Source: Saprospiraceae bacterium | GTDB lineage: Bacteria; Bacteroidota; Bacteroidia; Chitinophagales; Saprospiraceae | Assembly: GCA_030729925.1 (NCBI GenBank) | Contig: JANQWK010000096.1 | Coordinates: 1 to 64,000 of the forward strand | Direction: 5' to 3' | DNA length: 64,000 nt | Shown here: in pieces, positions 8,975 to 18,700 of the stretch | Numbering within the stretch: the first letter of the stretch is position 1 | Layout: every line of letters begins with the position of its first letter | Notes under the pieces: generated by a model | What the model was told of the DNA's origin: nothing | The model's input: the letters and a program-made list of their open reading frames with translations, nothing else | The model's database searches: none | Program-made: the position numbers and the translations under genes

Positions 8975-10294
8975 TTAGGAACCGTGCATAATGTCGCGTC
9001 CGATACTCGCATAATAAAAACCTTTGTCCTGCATCAAGTCCAGATCAAACAGGTTTCTGCCATCAAAAATCACCGGAGCACGAAGGTGCTTTTTCATAAG
9101 ACCAAAATCAGGCGACCTGAATACCGACCACTCTGTCACAATAGCCAGTGCATCAGCACCCATAATCGCATCATAAGCATCCGCTGCCAAATGAATTCGA
9201 TCTCCAAACAAACCTCGAATGTTTTCCATTGCCTCAGGGTCAAAAGCCTTCACAGTCGCCCCTGCCTCCAATAATTTATGAATAATATACACAGCAGGAG
9301 CCTCCCGTATGTCGTCTGTGTTCGGCTTAAAAGCCAGCCCCCATATCGCAATCACCTTACCGGAAAGATTGCCCCCGAAATACTGAATCACCTTTTCCGC
9401 CAAAACCAACCGCTGAACGTCATTGACCAACATGACGGCGTTCAGAATCTTAAACTCATAGTCAAACTGATTGGCGGTATGCGACAGCGCTTGTACATCC
9501 TTCGGAAAACAACTTCCCCCATAACCCACACCAGGAAACAAAAACCGCTTCCCAATACGCGTATCACTCCCCATACCAATACGCACCTTGTCCACATTCG
9601 CTCCTACCCGCTCACACAAATTGGCCATCTCATTCATAAAAGAAATTCGCGTGGCCAGGTAGGCATTAGCAGCATACTTGGTCATCTCGGCCGACCTTTC
9701 ATCCATGAAAATAACCGGATTGCCCTGACGGACAAAAGGCTCGTACAACTGACGCATCACTTTTGCCGCACGCTCAGAACTGGTACCCACAACAACCCGA
9801 TCCGGTTTCAAAAAGTCCTCCACTGCAACTCCCTCCCGCAAAAATTCCGGATTGGAGACTACATCAAACAAGGACTCATCGAGATGCGCTGCAAGAATAC
9901 CATGAACTTTTTCCGCAGTACCTACCGGAACAGTACTTTTATCCACAATCACTTTGTACTCGGTAATCATCTTGCCAAGCTCGGCTGCAACATTCAGAAT
10001 GTAAGAAAGATCCGCAGAGCCATCCTCACCAGGCGGCGTGGGCAAAGCAAGGAAAATAATAGTGGACTGCTCAACCGCTTCAGCCAGGCTGGTCGTAAAA
10101 CTCAGTCGCCCCTGCCGGGTATTCCGCTCAAACAATACCTCTAACCCAGGCTCATAAATAGGGACAATTCCCGCCTTCAATTTTTCGACTTTCTCCTCAT
10201 TGACATCCACACAGATCACTCGGTTTCCCGTCTCTGCAAAACAAGTTCCGGTTACCAATCCTACATAACCGGTACCAACAACTGCAATATTCAT
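8975..10294 (-). CDS. ugd: UDP-glucose 6-dehydrogenase
   Basis: Cytoplasmic NAD-dependent enzyme oxidising UDP-glucose to UDP-glucuronate, a precursor for capsule, exopolysaccharide or LPS sugars. The chosen ATG at 10294 begins MNIAVVGTGYVGLVTG, which places the Rossmann motif GTGYVG directly at the N-terminus as in the family; an upstream start would add 15 unlikely residues. The catalytic cysteine lies in GGSCFPKD, and the UDP-binding C-terminal domain ends near GRNLFD. The 439-residue length is normal. The neighbours do not form a polysaccharide cluster, so the end product is unknown. Confidence 0.95.
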   Translation of the reverse strand: MNIAVVGTGYVGLVTGTCFAETGNRVICVDVNEEKVEKLKAGIVPIYEPGLEVLFERNTRQGRLSFTTSLAEAVEQSTIIFLALPTPPGEDGSADLSYILNVAAELGKMITEYKVIVDKSTVPVGTAEKVHGILAAHLDESLFDVVSNPEFLREGVAVEDFLKPDRVVVGTSSERAAKVMRQLYEPFVRQGNPVIFMDERSAEMTKYAANAYLATRISFMNEMANLCERVGANVDKVRIGMGSDTRIGKRFLFPGVGYGGSCFPKDVQALSHTANQFDYEFKILNAVMLVNDVQRLVLAEKVIQYFGGNLSGKVIAIWGLAFKPNTDDIREAPAVYIIHKLLEAGATVKAFDPEAMENIRGLFGDRIHLAADAYDAIMGADALAIVTEWSVFRSPDFGLMKKHLRAPVIFDGRNLFDLDLMQDKGFYYASIGRDIMHGS

Positions 10295-10460
10295 AAAATC
10301 TGGTTTTTCCTGGTTGAACAGGATGAATAACAAAAACAAACCTGCAATGTAACTGACTAAGGCGAACTTTAGTTTAAACCTGTTGCGCCCGACCGCAAGT
10401 TACAAAATTCTATTTCCTGCTCAATCTATACGAACCAATTAAACCCAAAAGTATATAATC

Positions 10461-12146
10461 CTAATCTTTCTTCTCCTCAAGATAGTTTTCCAACCACCTG
10501 GCACATTCATTGAAATGACCGAAACACATAGACTCCGGCACCAGGTTGGGAATAATCCTGATGCGCCTCAACATATCCAGAGGCTGTTCATCAAGGTGAG
10601 AAAAAGCAACCCTGATACCTCGGTTATGCAGTTCGAGTATCGCCTCTTCCATAGCATATAAACCTGACTGATCAATATAAGGCACTTTTTCCATCCGGAA
10701 AATGACTACCTGAACCATCGGCAGCGCCTTCATCATGTCCTGAAAACGAGAAGCAAACCCGAAAAACAAAGGCCCATCCAGGTGCTTGATATAAACCTTG
10801 TCGCCTAGTCGGGAAATGATGTTCTTCTCGTCTTTCCACATCACATCCTGGGAAAAATCACGCAAAGAAGCTGAATGTGTTTTGTGCTCAATCACATCCG
10901 ATATTTTCTTCATAAAAAACAAAGAAGACAAAATCATACCGATGGCAACTGCAATCAACAAATCCACAAATACGGTTAAGAAAAAAACGATCAACATGAC
11001 ATATACATCCGATTTTGGTACCGAACGAATATGCCGCAGTCCTTTATAATCAATGATCCCTATCCCTACCGTAATCAAAATTCCAGCAAGGACAGCATTG
11101 GGCACGTGCCCAACCAAAGTACCCAAGCCCAGCAACACCGCAAGTAAAAACAGGCCGGCAAATACCCCCGATAACTTCGTTTTTCCACCGGAATTAGCAT
11201 TAATCACCGTCCGCATAGTAGCACCCGCACCTGGCAGTCCCCCTATCAAGGCAGCCCCCATGTTTCCAATCCCTTGTCCAATCAATTCTTGGTCGCTGTC
11301 GTGCTTGGTTTTGGTAATATTATCCGCTACCACAGCCGTCAACAGGGAGTCTATAGCCCCCAACGCAGCCAGCGTAAGCGCGTACTCCATCACGATAGCT
11401 ATGTGGTCAAAGTCGCTGAAAACCTTGATAAAACCCAGTTGCAGTTCAGGTAAACCAGTAGGAATGGAGCCCTTGGAATTTATCCGAAACAGGGCATCAG
11501 GAGGAAGAATAAATCCAGCTATCACGGACACCACAACCAAAGCCACCAAAGCCGCAGGAATTTTTTTCGTAAGACGGGGCAACCCGTAAATGATTCCTGT
11601 AGTAAGCAAAGCCGCGCCCACCGAGTACATGTTGATAATTTCAGGAATTTTGTGAATGGTCCGGATCGTCCCCAAAGGACCACCTGCCGGAGCGCTAACC
11701 CCAAAAAATGGAAAAACCTGAGTAATCACAATAATCACCCCAATGCCACTCATAAACCCCGAAACCACCGGATAAGGAATATACTTGATGTACTTACCCA
11801 AGCGGAAAACGCCAAGTAAGGCCTCAAAAAGACCCGCCATAAAAAAAGTAGCAATAATAATTGGAAATGCCAGGTCTAAAGAACCCGAATAAGCCATTGC
11901 ATCAGCAATGACCAATGCTGAGACCACCGTCATTGGAGCAGTTGGACCACTGATCTGGGTCGGCGTTCCGCCAAAAAATGCAGCCAACACACCCAGGACT
12001 ATTGCACCGTACAAACCTGCAACTGCGCCAAGATCTGTTTGTTCGCCAAACGCCAATGCCAAAGGCAATGCCACGATACCTGCCGTGAGGCCGCCCAGGA
12101 AATCCCCCTTCAAATTGGAGAAATCCAGTTGAAATACCTTTTTCAT
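10461..12146 (-). CDS. SulP-family anion transporter with STAS domain
   Basis: Inner-membrane transporter of the SulP (SLC26) family; members carry sulfate, bicarbonate or related anions. The first 400 or so residues contain about ten to twelve hydrophobic helices, including the family segment GGLTAGIVALPLALAFG and the central GGLPGAGATMRT. A cytoplasmic STAS domain follows from about residue 440 with the motif YIDQSGLYAMEEA. ATG at 12146 (MKKVFQLDFSNLKGD) is chosen; the longer frame would need a TTG. The next gene on the same strand upstream encodes an ECF sigma factor, but the two need not be linked. Substrate cannot be decided from sequence. Confidence 0.88.
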   Translation of the reverse strand: MKKVFQLDFSNLKGDFLGGLTAGIVALPLALAFGEQTDLGAVAGLYGAIVLGVLAAFFGGTPTQISGPTAPMTVVSALVIADAMAYSGSLDLAFPIIIATFFMAGLFEALLGVFRLGKYIKYIPYPVVSGFMSGIGVIIVITQVFPFFGVSAPAGGPLGTIRTIHKIPEIINMYSVGAALLTTGIIYGLPRLTKKIPAALVALVVVSVIAGFILPPDALFRINSKGSIPTGLPELQLGFIKVFSDFDHIAIVMEYALTLAALGAIDSLLTAVVADNITKTKHDSDQELIGQGIGNMGAALIGGLPGAGATMRTVINANSGGKTKLSGVFAGLFLLAVLLGLGTLVGHVPNAVLAGILITVGIGIIDYKGLRHIRSVPKSDVYVMLIVFFLTVFVDLLIAVAIGMILSSLFFMKKISDVIEHKTHSASLRDFSQDVMWKDEKNIISRLGDKVYIKHLDGPLFFGFASRFQDMMKALPMVQVVIFRMEKVPYIDQSGLYAMEEAILELHNRGIRVAFSHLDEQPLDMLRRIRIIPNLVPESMCFGHFNECARWLENYLEEKKD

Positions 12147-12255
12147 CAAAAAGATCTTTAGATTCAAATAGGAAAATGTACAAGGGCAGACAAATGTCCT
12201 TTACCCAATATTTTTTGATTTACCTTAATTACCTTGTCTGCCCCCACTTTCCGAA

Positions 12256-12792
12256 TCAGATCTCGTACATGCTGCTCACGCCAAAATTTTCTTTAACAGC
12301 CTTCTTTAGCTGCTGTCGCGCAAAATGGATCCGACTCTTTACCGTCCCCAAGGGAACCCCAAGCATCTCCGAAATTTCGTCGTACTTGTACCCTTGAAAC
12401 CTCAACCAAAAGGGCATCCTGAAAATCTCATCCAACTCACCTACCAATGCCTCCAACTCCTCAATCGTAATCGTCGAAAGCCCTTCGTTCTCTACCGTAA
12501 CATCGCCAGAGTTGATGTAAAACCCAGAATCGGTCTGATCATTGATACAAGCCTTTCGCTTTTTGCTGCGATAGTTGTTGATGAAGGTGTTCTTCATTAT
12601 TGTGATCAACCAAGCCTTTAAATTGGTATCCGGTCTATACAAATACCTATACTTAAAAGCTTTATAGGCTGTATCCTGAAACAAATCATTAGCCTCCTCC
12701 CTGTCTTTAGTCAGGTTTACGGCGAACGCTACTAATATACTCTCAATTTTCGAGAATTGTTGGCTAAACTCCCTTGGACACATTTTTTCCAT
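12256..12792 (-). CDS. ECF-type RNA polymerase sigma factor
   Basis: Sigma-70 family factor of about 178 residues. Region 2 is visible around TKDREEANDLFQDTAYKAF and LKAWLITIMKNTFIN, and region 4 ends with YDEISEMLGVPLGTVKSRI, the helix-turn-helix that contacts the -35 element. No anti-sigma gene with a zinc finger or FecR-like domain is adjacent, so it belongs to the ECF factors whose control is not local. ATG at 12792 is used; the further upstream frame begins with TTG. Its upstream region holds two similar 16-19-bp direct repeats. Confidence 0.88.
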   Translation of the reverse strand: MEKMCPREFSQQFSKIESILVAFAVNLTKDREEANDLFQDTAYKAFKYRYLYRPDTNLKAWLITIMKNTFINNYRSKKRKACINDQTDSGFYINSGDVTVENEGLSTITIEELEALVGELDEIFRMPFWLRFQGYKYDEISEMLGVPLGTVKSRIHFARQQLKKAVKENFGVSSMYEI

Positions 12793-12805
12793 GATGAAAG
12801 ATTTT

Positions 12806-12863
12806 ATAACCAATTATGATAGCATTACTATTAACAATGCAATTATAACCATAATTTATGATA
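12806..12863. repeat. Pair of direct repeats upstream of the ECF sigma gene
   Basis: The 16-mer ATAACCAATTATGATA at 12806-12821 recurs as ATAACCATAATTTATGATA at 12845-12863, starting 39 bp later, almost four helical turns. It lies 14-71 bp upstream of the sigma factor ATG, where a regulator would bind. AT-rich sequence makes chance similarity possible. Confidence 0.35.
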
Positions 12864-12882
12864 CATACACTATCTTTTAGAC

Positions 12883-12912
12883 AAAAAAAAAGTTGAGACA
12901 AAGCGTCTCAAC
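12883..12912 (-). terminator. Rho-independent terminator (minus strand)
   Basis: Perfect 8-bp stem GTTGAGAC/GTCTCAAC (12892-12899 and 12905-12912) with a 5-nt loop, followed on the minus strand by a run of nine T (plus-strand A at 12883-12891). It would end transcription from htpG about 200 bp after its stop and insulate the sigma factor gene. Confidence 0.85.
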
Positions 12913-13016
12913 CTTTTGGCAATTAATGTAGTGTAGTCGAAAATTTTTGGAGTGTCCTACAGTGTCCTGAAAAGTCAGAAAGTGGTGTGGAAAAAGTTGC
13001 CGGATATTCCTAAAAA

Positions 13017-13046
13017 GGTGGAAGGCACCTTAAGGAGCCTTCCACC
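13017..13046. repeat. Palindromic hairpin element, copy 1
   Basis: Perfect 10-bp stem GGTGGAAGGC/GCCTTCCACC around the loop ACCTTAAGGA, 62 bp beyond the htpG stop. An outer 7-bp inverted repeat CCGGATA (13000-13006) and TATCCGG (13047-13053) extends it with a bulge. It is 26/30 identical to the core of the hairpin at 15130-15169. There is no T-run next to it, so it is not a plain terminator; 3' mRNA stabilisation or a REP-like dispersed element are possible. Confidence 0.6.
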
Positions 13047-13107
13047 TATCCGGTAATTAATACGTTTAGCTACCCCGGAGGTAACCATATTTGGGACCTT
13101 ATTTTTA

Positions 13108-14976
13108 TCACTTGCTGCCCAATAAATCCAAGCTCTGCTTTACAAACCCTGCCAGTTGCTCACCCTTCAGAAGGTTTTGGTTGAGCAAAGCCAGTTGGTA
13201 AACATAAGTCGCCATAGCTTCTTGGCCTTCGCCTCCCTGAATGAGTTGTTGTGCAATGAGGGGGTGATTCGAATTGATCACGACATTGAGGTGATCCCCA
13301 AACAAGTCGTTACCGCCTGCGCCCTGTAGCATTTGCATCTCTTTCCAACGACGCATAAACTCGGGTCGAACAATAACTACCGGGGGCTGATTAGCCCCCA
13401 AAGGCTTAGTAACTACCTGGTGCCCGGGATTGTTAACCACCTTCGTAAAAAGTTCTTTGACTTGATTATTTTCTTCTTCTGAAAGTACCGATTCCTGTGT
13501 ATTTTCCTTTTGTACCAAATTATCAACTGTATCTGAGTCCACCCGTACAAAAGTAAGGTCGCCCATCTGGTGTTCCAGGTGCTGCATGAAATGGTTGTCC
13601 AACACATTATCCATCAACAGCACATCGTACCCCATCTCCTTGCAAGATGCGATATAAGCATGGTGTCCTTCCTTGTCGTTAGTGTACAACAGCACGATCT
13701 TGTCATGTTTATCGGTCTGCTGTACCTTTACCTTTTCCTTATACTCCTCAATGGTAAAAAATTCATCTCCGATATTTTGCAGTAAAGCAAACTTAACTGC
13801 ACGGTCGTAAAACTTTTCTTCTGAGATCATCCCATACTTGACAAAAGCCCCTAAGTCTTCCCATTGTTTGTGAAACTGCTCCCGGTCTTTTTTGAACAGA
13901 TCATGGATGCTGTCTGCCACCTTTCTGGTAATGTATCCGGTTATCTTCCTCACATTTGCATCTCCCTGCAGATAGCTCCTGGAGACATTCAGAGGGATAT
14001 CCGGTGAGTCAATCACTCCATGCAAAAGAGTTAGAAATTCAGGTACTATGTCCTTGATATTGTCCGTAACATAAACCTGATTGCTGTAAAGCTGGATCTT
14101 ATTTTTTTGTACCTCAAAGCTGTTTTTTATCCTTGGAAAATACAAGATCCCGGTAAGGTTAAAAGGATCGTCTATTTTAAGGTGGATCCAAAACATTGGA
14201 GGAGTGCTGAAGGGATACAACTCGTTGTAAAAAGATTTGTAATCCTCATCAGTAAGTTCTGCTGGCTTTTTCTTCCAGATAGGATGCGGATTGTTAATGA
14301 TCCGATCTACCTCTATCGTTTCAGGTTCCTTATCGCCACCCTCAGGTTCTCCAACCGTTTCTGTAGTTTTGCCAAATTTAATGGGAACAGGAAGAAACTT
14401 ACAATATTTGTTGAGCAATTCCTCAATCCTCGCGTTCTCTAGGTATTCCGTGGCGTCCTCAGCTATGTGCAGCACAATATCCGTACCTCTGTCCTGCTTA
14501 TCTGCTGTGGCCAACGCATAAGAGGGATCACCCTCGCATGACCAATTGACCGCTCCGGCACCATCCTGCCAGGATTTCGTAACTACCTCCACTTTGCTGG
14601 CCACCATAAAAGCCGAATAAAATCCAAGCCCAAAGTGTCCAATGATACCCGCCTCATCCTTGTATTTGTCCAAAAACTCCTGGGCACTGGAAAAGGCTAC
14701 CTGGTTAAGGTACTTTTTCACTTCCTCCTCCGTCATCCCAATGCCCCTATCCCTGATCGTAAGGGTTTTAGCCTCCCTGTCAAGCAAAATTTCGATACTC
14801 GTATCGTCCAGATCTCCCTTAAATATTCCCTTATTCGCCAGCGTTTTTAGCTTCGTAGTGGCATCTACGGCATTCGAAACCAACTCCCTAAGGAAGATTT
14901 CCTGCTCAGAATACAAAAACTTCTTGATGATGGGAAAGATGTTCTCCGTTTGTACCGATATTTTTCCTTTTTCCAT
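13108..14976 (-). CDS. htpG: Molecular chaperone HtpG (Hsp90)
   Basis: Bacterial Hsp90, an ATP-dependent dimeric chaperone in the cytoplasm. The GHKL ATPase domain begins at once (QTENIFPIIKKFLYSEQEIF, then LRELVSNAVDA) and includes DRGIGMTEEEV and GHFGLGFYSAFMV. Middle and C-terminal dimerisation domains follow. ATG at 14976 (MEKGKISVQ) is the family start; the frame stays open 55 codons further upstream but that stretch has no Hsp90 character. Length 622 is normal. It stands alone between two related hairpins, with an inverted repeat in its leader that could be an operator. Confidence 0.96.
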   Translation of the reverse strand: MEKGKISVQTENIFPIIKKFLYSEQEIFLRELVSNAVDATTKLKTLANKGIFKGDLDDTSIEILLDREAKTLTIRDRGIGMTEEEVKKYLNQVAFSSAQEFLDKYKDEAGIIGHFGLGFYSAFMVASKVEVVTKSWQDGAGAVNWSCEGDPSYALATADKQDRGTDIVLHIAEDATEYLENARIEELLNKYCKFLPVPIKFGKTTETVGEPEGGDKEPETIEVDRIINNPHPIWKKKPAELTDEDYKSFYNELYPFSTPPMFWIHLKIDDPFNLTGILYFPRIKNSFEVQKNKIQLYSNQVYVTDNIKDIVPEFLTLLHGVIDSPDIPLNVSRSYLQGDANVRKITGYITRKVADSIHDLFKKDREQFHKQWEDLGAFVKYGMISEEKFYDRAVKFALLQNIGDEFFTIEEYKEKVKVQQTDKHDKIVLLYTNDKEGHHAYIASCKEMGYDVLLMDNVLDNHFMQHLEHQMGDLTFVRVDSDTVDNLVQKENTQESVLSEEENNQVKELFTKVVNNPGHQVVTKPLGANQPPVVIVRPEFMRRWKEMQMLQGAGGNDLFGDHLNVVINSNHPLIAQQLIQGGEGQEAMATYVYQLALLNQNLLKGEQLAGFVKQSLDLLGSK

Positions 14977-15033
14977 GCTTTTTGGTTTTTTCTTTTTCAC
15001 CCAGGGTGTCAAAGAATATGCCACAAGCAAACA

Positions 15034-15050
15034 ACTGTCATTTTGACAGT
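15034..15050. promoter_or_regulatory. Inverted repeat in the htpG leader
   Basis: Perfect 7-bp inverted repeat ACTGTCA-TTT-TGACAGT, 58-74 bp upstream of the htpG ATG. Just beyond it on the minus strand is TATTTTTG (15052-15059), a match to the Bacteroidota -7 element TAnnTTTG, although no well-spaced -33 TTTG is seen. It does not resemble CIRCE. A repressor site or 5'-UTR hairpin are both possible. Confidence 0.4.
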
Positions 15051-15129
15051 ACAAAAATATCACTACTGGAACTTTGAAACAGCAGCAAAGTTGGGTTACT
15101 TTTTTGGCTGTCGAGGTATTAATAAGGGT

Positions 15130-15169
15130 AACCAGGTGCAAGGCATCTTAAGGTGCCTTGCACCTGGTT
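15130..15169. repeat. Palindromic hairpin element, copy 2
   Basis: Perfect 16-bp stem, AACCAGGTGCAAGGCA pairing with TGCCTTGCACCTGGTT, around the loop TCTTAAGG. It lies 98 bp beyond the rpiB stop on the minus strand and upstream of htpG. Its central 30 bp match copy 1 at 13017-13046 at 26 positions, with a G-C to C-G swap that keeps pairing. The plus strand continues with a short T-run, so it could also stop antisense transcription. Confidence 0.6.
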
Positions 15170-15266
15170 TTTAACTGATTGAATATCTACACCTTAGGCG
15201 CTTTTTCGGTATAAATTTTTTCCTAAAACGGCCTATTAACGATACCAAATGGCAAGACTGGCGGGT

Positions 15267-15707
15267 TTAGCTACACCCAATTTTATTAACCCGAGTTTGA
15301 TGTCGTCCCCCTTCAAAAGAGGCTTCCAAGAAAGCGGACACAATGGCAAGTGCCACCGACTCCTCTATAAATCGCACTGGCAGTGCGAGTACATTGGCAT
15401 CATTGTGTTGTCGTGCCAAGGTCGCTATTTCGGGAATCCAGCACAAAGCCCCTCTAATATCTTGGTGCTTATTGACGGTCATTGCAACCCCATTACCACT
15501 TCCGCACAACACGATACCCAAGTCAACCTTACCAGCGGCTACGTCTTCTGCCACACGGTGAGCAAAATCCGGATAATCCACCGAGTCTGCGCTAAATGCT
15601 CCGTGATCCACAACCTCGATACCCTGTTCTTGCAAATAAGCGATAATGGGCAGGCGATAAGGAAAGCCTGCATGGTCGCACCCTATAGCAATTTTATTTA
15701 CTCCCAC
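15267..15707 (-). CDS. rpiB: Ribose 5-phosphate isomerase B
   Basis: Interconverts ribose 5-phosphate and ribulose 5-phosphate in the pentose phosphate pathway. The family motif IAIGCDHAGFPYR is at residues 6-18 and the phosphate-binding loop LCGSGNGVAM near 67-76 contains the catalytic-site cysteine. At 146 residues it is the standard length. The start is GTG at 15707; in-frame upstream there is only a stop. It follows the GT117 gene by 6 bp and is probably its operon partner, an arrangement without obvious metabolic logic. Confidence 0.93.
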   Translation of the reverse strand: MGVNKIAIGCDHAGFPYRLPIIAYLQEQGIEVVDHGAFSADSVDYPDFAHRVAEDVAAGKVDLGIVLCGSGNGVAMTVNKHQDIRGALCWIPEIATLARQHNDANVLALPVRFIEESVALAIVSAFLEASFEGGRHQTRVNKIGCS

Positions 15708-15713
15708 TGATGA

Positions 15714-18700
15714 TCAATTTTGTCCTTGTCTCATTTTATTCTCCAAGTCCTGGATGCGATAACTACCAAACAACTCCTCCAATTTCTGCACAAAAGCTTC
15801 ATCTCCCGCTTGACGGGCATTATTGATGATGCTTTCCATAGTCTGGTAACTTAACGCATAATCCGTATCGAAACTACTCTGAATAACATACGGATCAACG
15901 CTGTTGTAAAACTCCAGTTTATCTATCAACTCCGCTGCCAGAATCTCCATATGCGGCTTGGCTTTTGCATACTCGCCAGCCTGCAAATAAACCGCCAGCA
16001 TATACATGGTTCGATAGTCATAAGAAAAGTTCATCGCAGGAAAAGCTTCAAAATAGCGATCTACCAGCGCCATCGCTTTGTCCTTCTTACTTTCATTCAA
16101 GGCTTGCATAGCGGCACGTCTCACGCCCAATTGCATACTCTGCACACTGGGTTGGTAGCTTCTGTCCACAAACAACTCGTATTGATCGAAATTACCAAAC
16201 TTGAATTTATTCATGAAATTGTCGTAGAAAGTCTCCACATCTACACGACCACTTCCAACGACACCATAGCTTCCGTCACTCTGACTCTTGATCGGTACAA
16301 CCTTCAGCGCTAAACCCTCCAGCTCCATATAGTCGTTCAACCCCTGGAATTTATCCGGCCTACAGGTAACTGCAAAATATACAGGACGCTCGAAAATGTT
16401 GTTCGCCAAGATATCCAAGATAGCAACATCGTCCTTAGTTAGATATCCATCCGATAAAGTCACAGGGATCTGATCCACTAAGAGACCGGCATCCTCGGCA
16501 TCCACAATTCCATTCGCAATCGCCTTTTCACGATCTACCGGAATAAAAGTATTGCGCACAGGATATAGCCCTGTAATGAGATTACCATTAGTAGATCGCA
16601 TCGGATTGTCCTGACCAATGAATTCCACCACACGCTTCAGATCCATCACAGGATCAGCAGCTGCCCCATTCGTATCAAAATAGAACACCTGGTTTCTGTT
16701 CCTTCCCCGGTAAGCTGCCTCCGAAATGGACATTTTTACCGGAGGTGAGTCATTGACCTTTCTTCTTAACTGATCAATGTACCAGTCCACTGCAATCAAA
16801 CTCAAATTGATGACGCGAACGTCCTTTCGAATACCCTCAACCTCCTGCGCATACCACAAAGGATAAGTGTCGTTGTCGCCATACGTAAATATGATAGCAT
16901 TGGGCGCACAGGAATTCAAGAAATTGGAAGCGTAATCACGCGATGCTTTAATCTCGCGACGACTGTGGTCGTCAAAATTTTCAAATCCCATCAAAAGTGG
17001 CGCAACCATGACTACAGCAATAGCTACCAGAGATGCAGGTCGCCCCCCAATACTCAAACGATCCCGAAGCAGGCTGAAAAGCGCTACGACGCCAAGACCA
17101 ATCCAGATCGCATACGTAAAGAACGATCCCGCTAATACATAATCCCGCTCGCGAGGCTCATTGGGAGGCTGGTTAGAATACACAATGATCCCAATACCCG
17201 TAATAATAAACATGGCAAGCAGGGCAAGGAAGTCCTGGCTCCGTTTTTTGTAGTGGAAAAATAGCCCCATCAAGCCAAACAAGAACGGCAACATAAAATA
17301 GGTATTCCTACCCTTGTCATTTCTTAAAGTATCCGGCAAATTCCGATGGCTGTACAAGCGCAAATTGTCAATAAAGGGAATACCGGAAATCCAATGCCCG
17401 CCAGACTTATCCCAGGGTTTGAATCCCTGCTCCCCATTCTGCCTGCCGGAAAAATTCCACATGAAATATCGCCAGTACATCCACCCAATCTGATATTGTA
17501 CAAAAAAGTTGATATTGTCCACAAAGTTAGGACGACCAGCCGGCAAAGGCTGCTGCGGATTCAATCCCAACCACTCCTTATATATACCCGTTCTGCTGGG
17601 CGAGTTATCCCCCATTCGGGGAAAAAGTACTTCCGCACTAGGCTCATAAGCCAGTTCATAACGCTCATCCACAACTTCATACCGGTCACCTACCCGGCCA
17701 TACCGATCTCCAAGTTTGTTGGTACGCACTGCCTGTGAATTAAATTGAGGTCCCTTCAACAAAGGCCTTTCCCCGTATTGTTCCCGGTTGAGATACGGAA
17801 TCAAACGCATCGCATCACTGGGAGCATTCATATTGACAGGTGTGTTAGCATTGGCACGAATGACGACCACCCCTATGGTAGAAAAGGCAATCACTACCAG
17901 AGCAGCTCCAACAAAAAGCTGCTGCAATAAAACCTGACCATTTTTGTGCGCATAGTAAATTCCACCAGACAGCGCCCCAACAATCAGCAAAATCGTTGGA
18001 ACCAAACCACTGTTAAATGGAAGTCCTATCCCATTGACCATAATCAACTCAAAAAACGACCACAACTTAGGAATACCTATAATGACTACCAACTGGACGA
18101 ACAACAATATCCCTACTCCCACAGCAGAAGCAAGGACGATACCTTTGAAGGTATGTTGCTTAAATTTTTTGAAATAGTAAAAAATAGCCAACGCAGGAAA
18201 AGTCAATAAGCTCAACAAGTGAACCCCCATGGAGAGTCCTGCCGAATATAACGTAAACAAAATCCATTTGTCATGCTCAGTGCTATCAGGCAAGCTGTAC
18301 CACTTTACCATAGACCACAAAGTCATCGCTGTGAAGAAAGTAGATAGCGCATATACTTCCCCCTCTACCGCCGAAAACCAGATTGAAGTGCTAAAGGCAG
18401 TACTCAAACCCGCTACCAAACCCGCTCCTGCCAATACCAAATCCTCATTGTTAGTCGGAGTACCATCTTTCCCCACCAACGCAAGCTTACCCAGCATGCT
18501 GGTTGTCCAACTCACAAATAAAGCAGCAAATGCCGTTGCCAATGCAGACATAAGATTAACCGCAAAAGCAATATGCTCCGGATTGTCAGAAAAAATATCT
18601 GCTACAATGGTAAAGAGACGACCTATCAACAAAAAAAGTGGTGCCCCTGGCGGGTGAACTACCTGCAGTTTGTATGCTCCCAAAATAAATTCTCCGCAGT

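Larger units (their letters stand above)
12793..13107. other. Intergenic region between the sigma factor gene and htpG
   Basis: About 315 bp without a gene. It contains, from left to right, two AT-rich direct repeats near the sigma factor start, a rho-independent terminator for the minus strand, a short tandem repeat of AGTGTCCT near 12951-12968, and the palindromic hairpin at 13017-13046 just beyond the htpG stop. No open frame with a plausible start was seen. Confidence 0.7.

Noticed and set aside
9939-9947. Perfect DnaA box TTATCCACA
   Set aside because: It is a single copy inside the ugd coding sequence, encoding conserved residues, with no cluster of boxes or AT-rich unwinding region.
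12951-12970. Tandem repeat AGTGTCCT as the start of a CRISPR or satellite array
   Set aside because: Only two short units, with no spacers or further copies.
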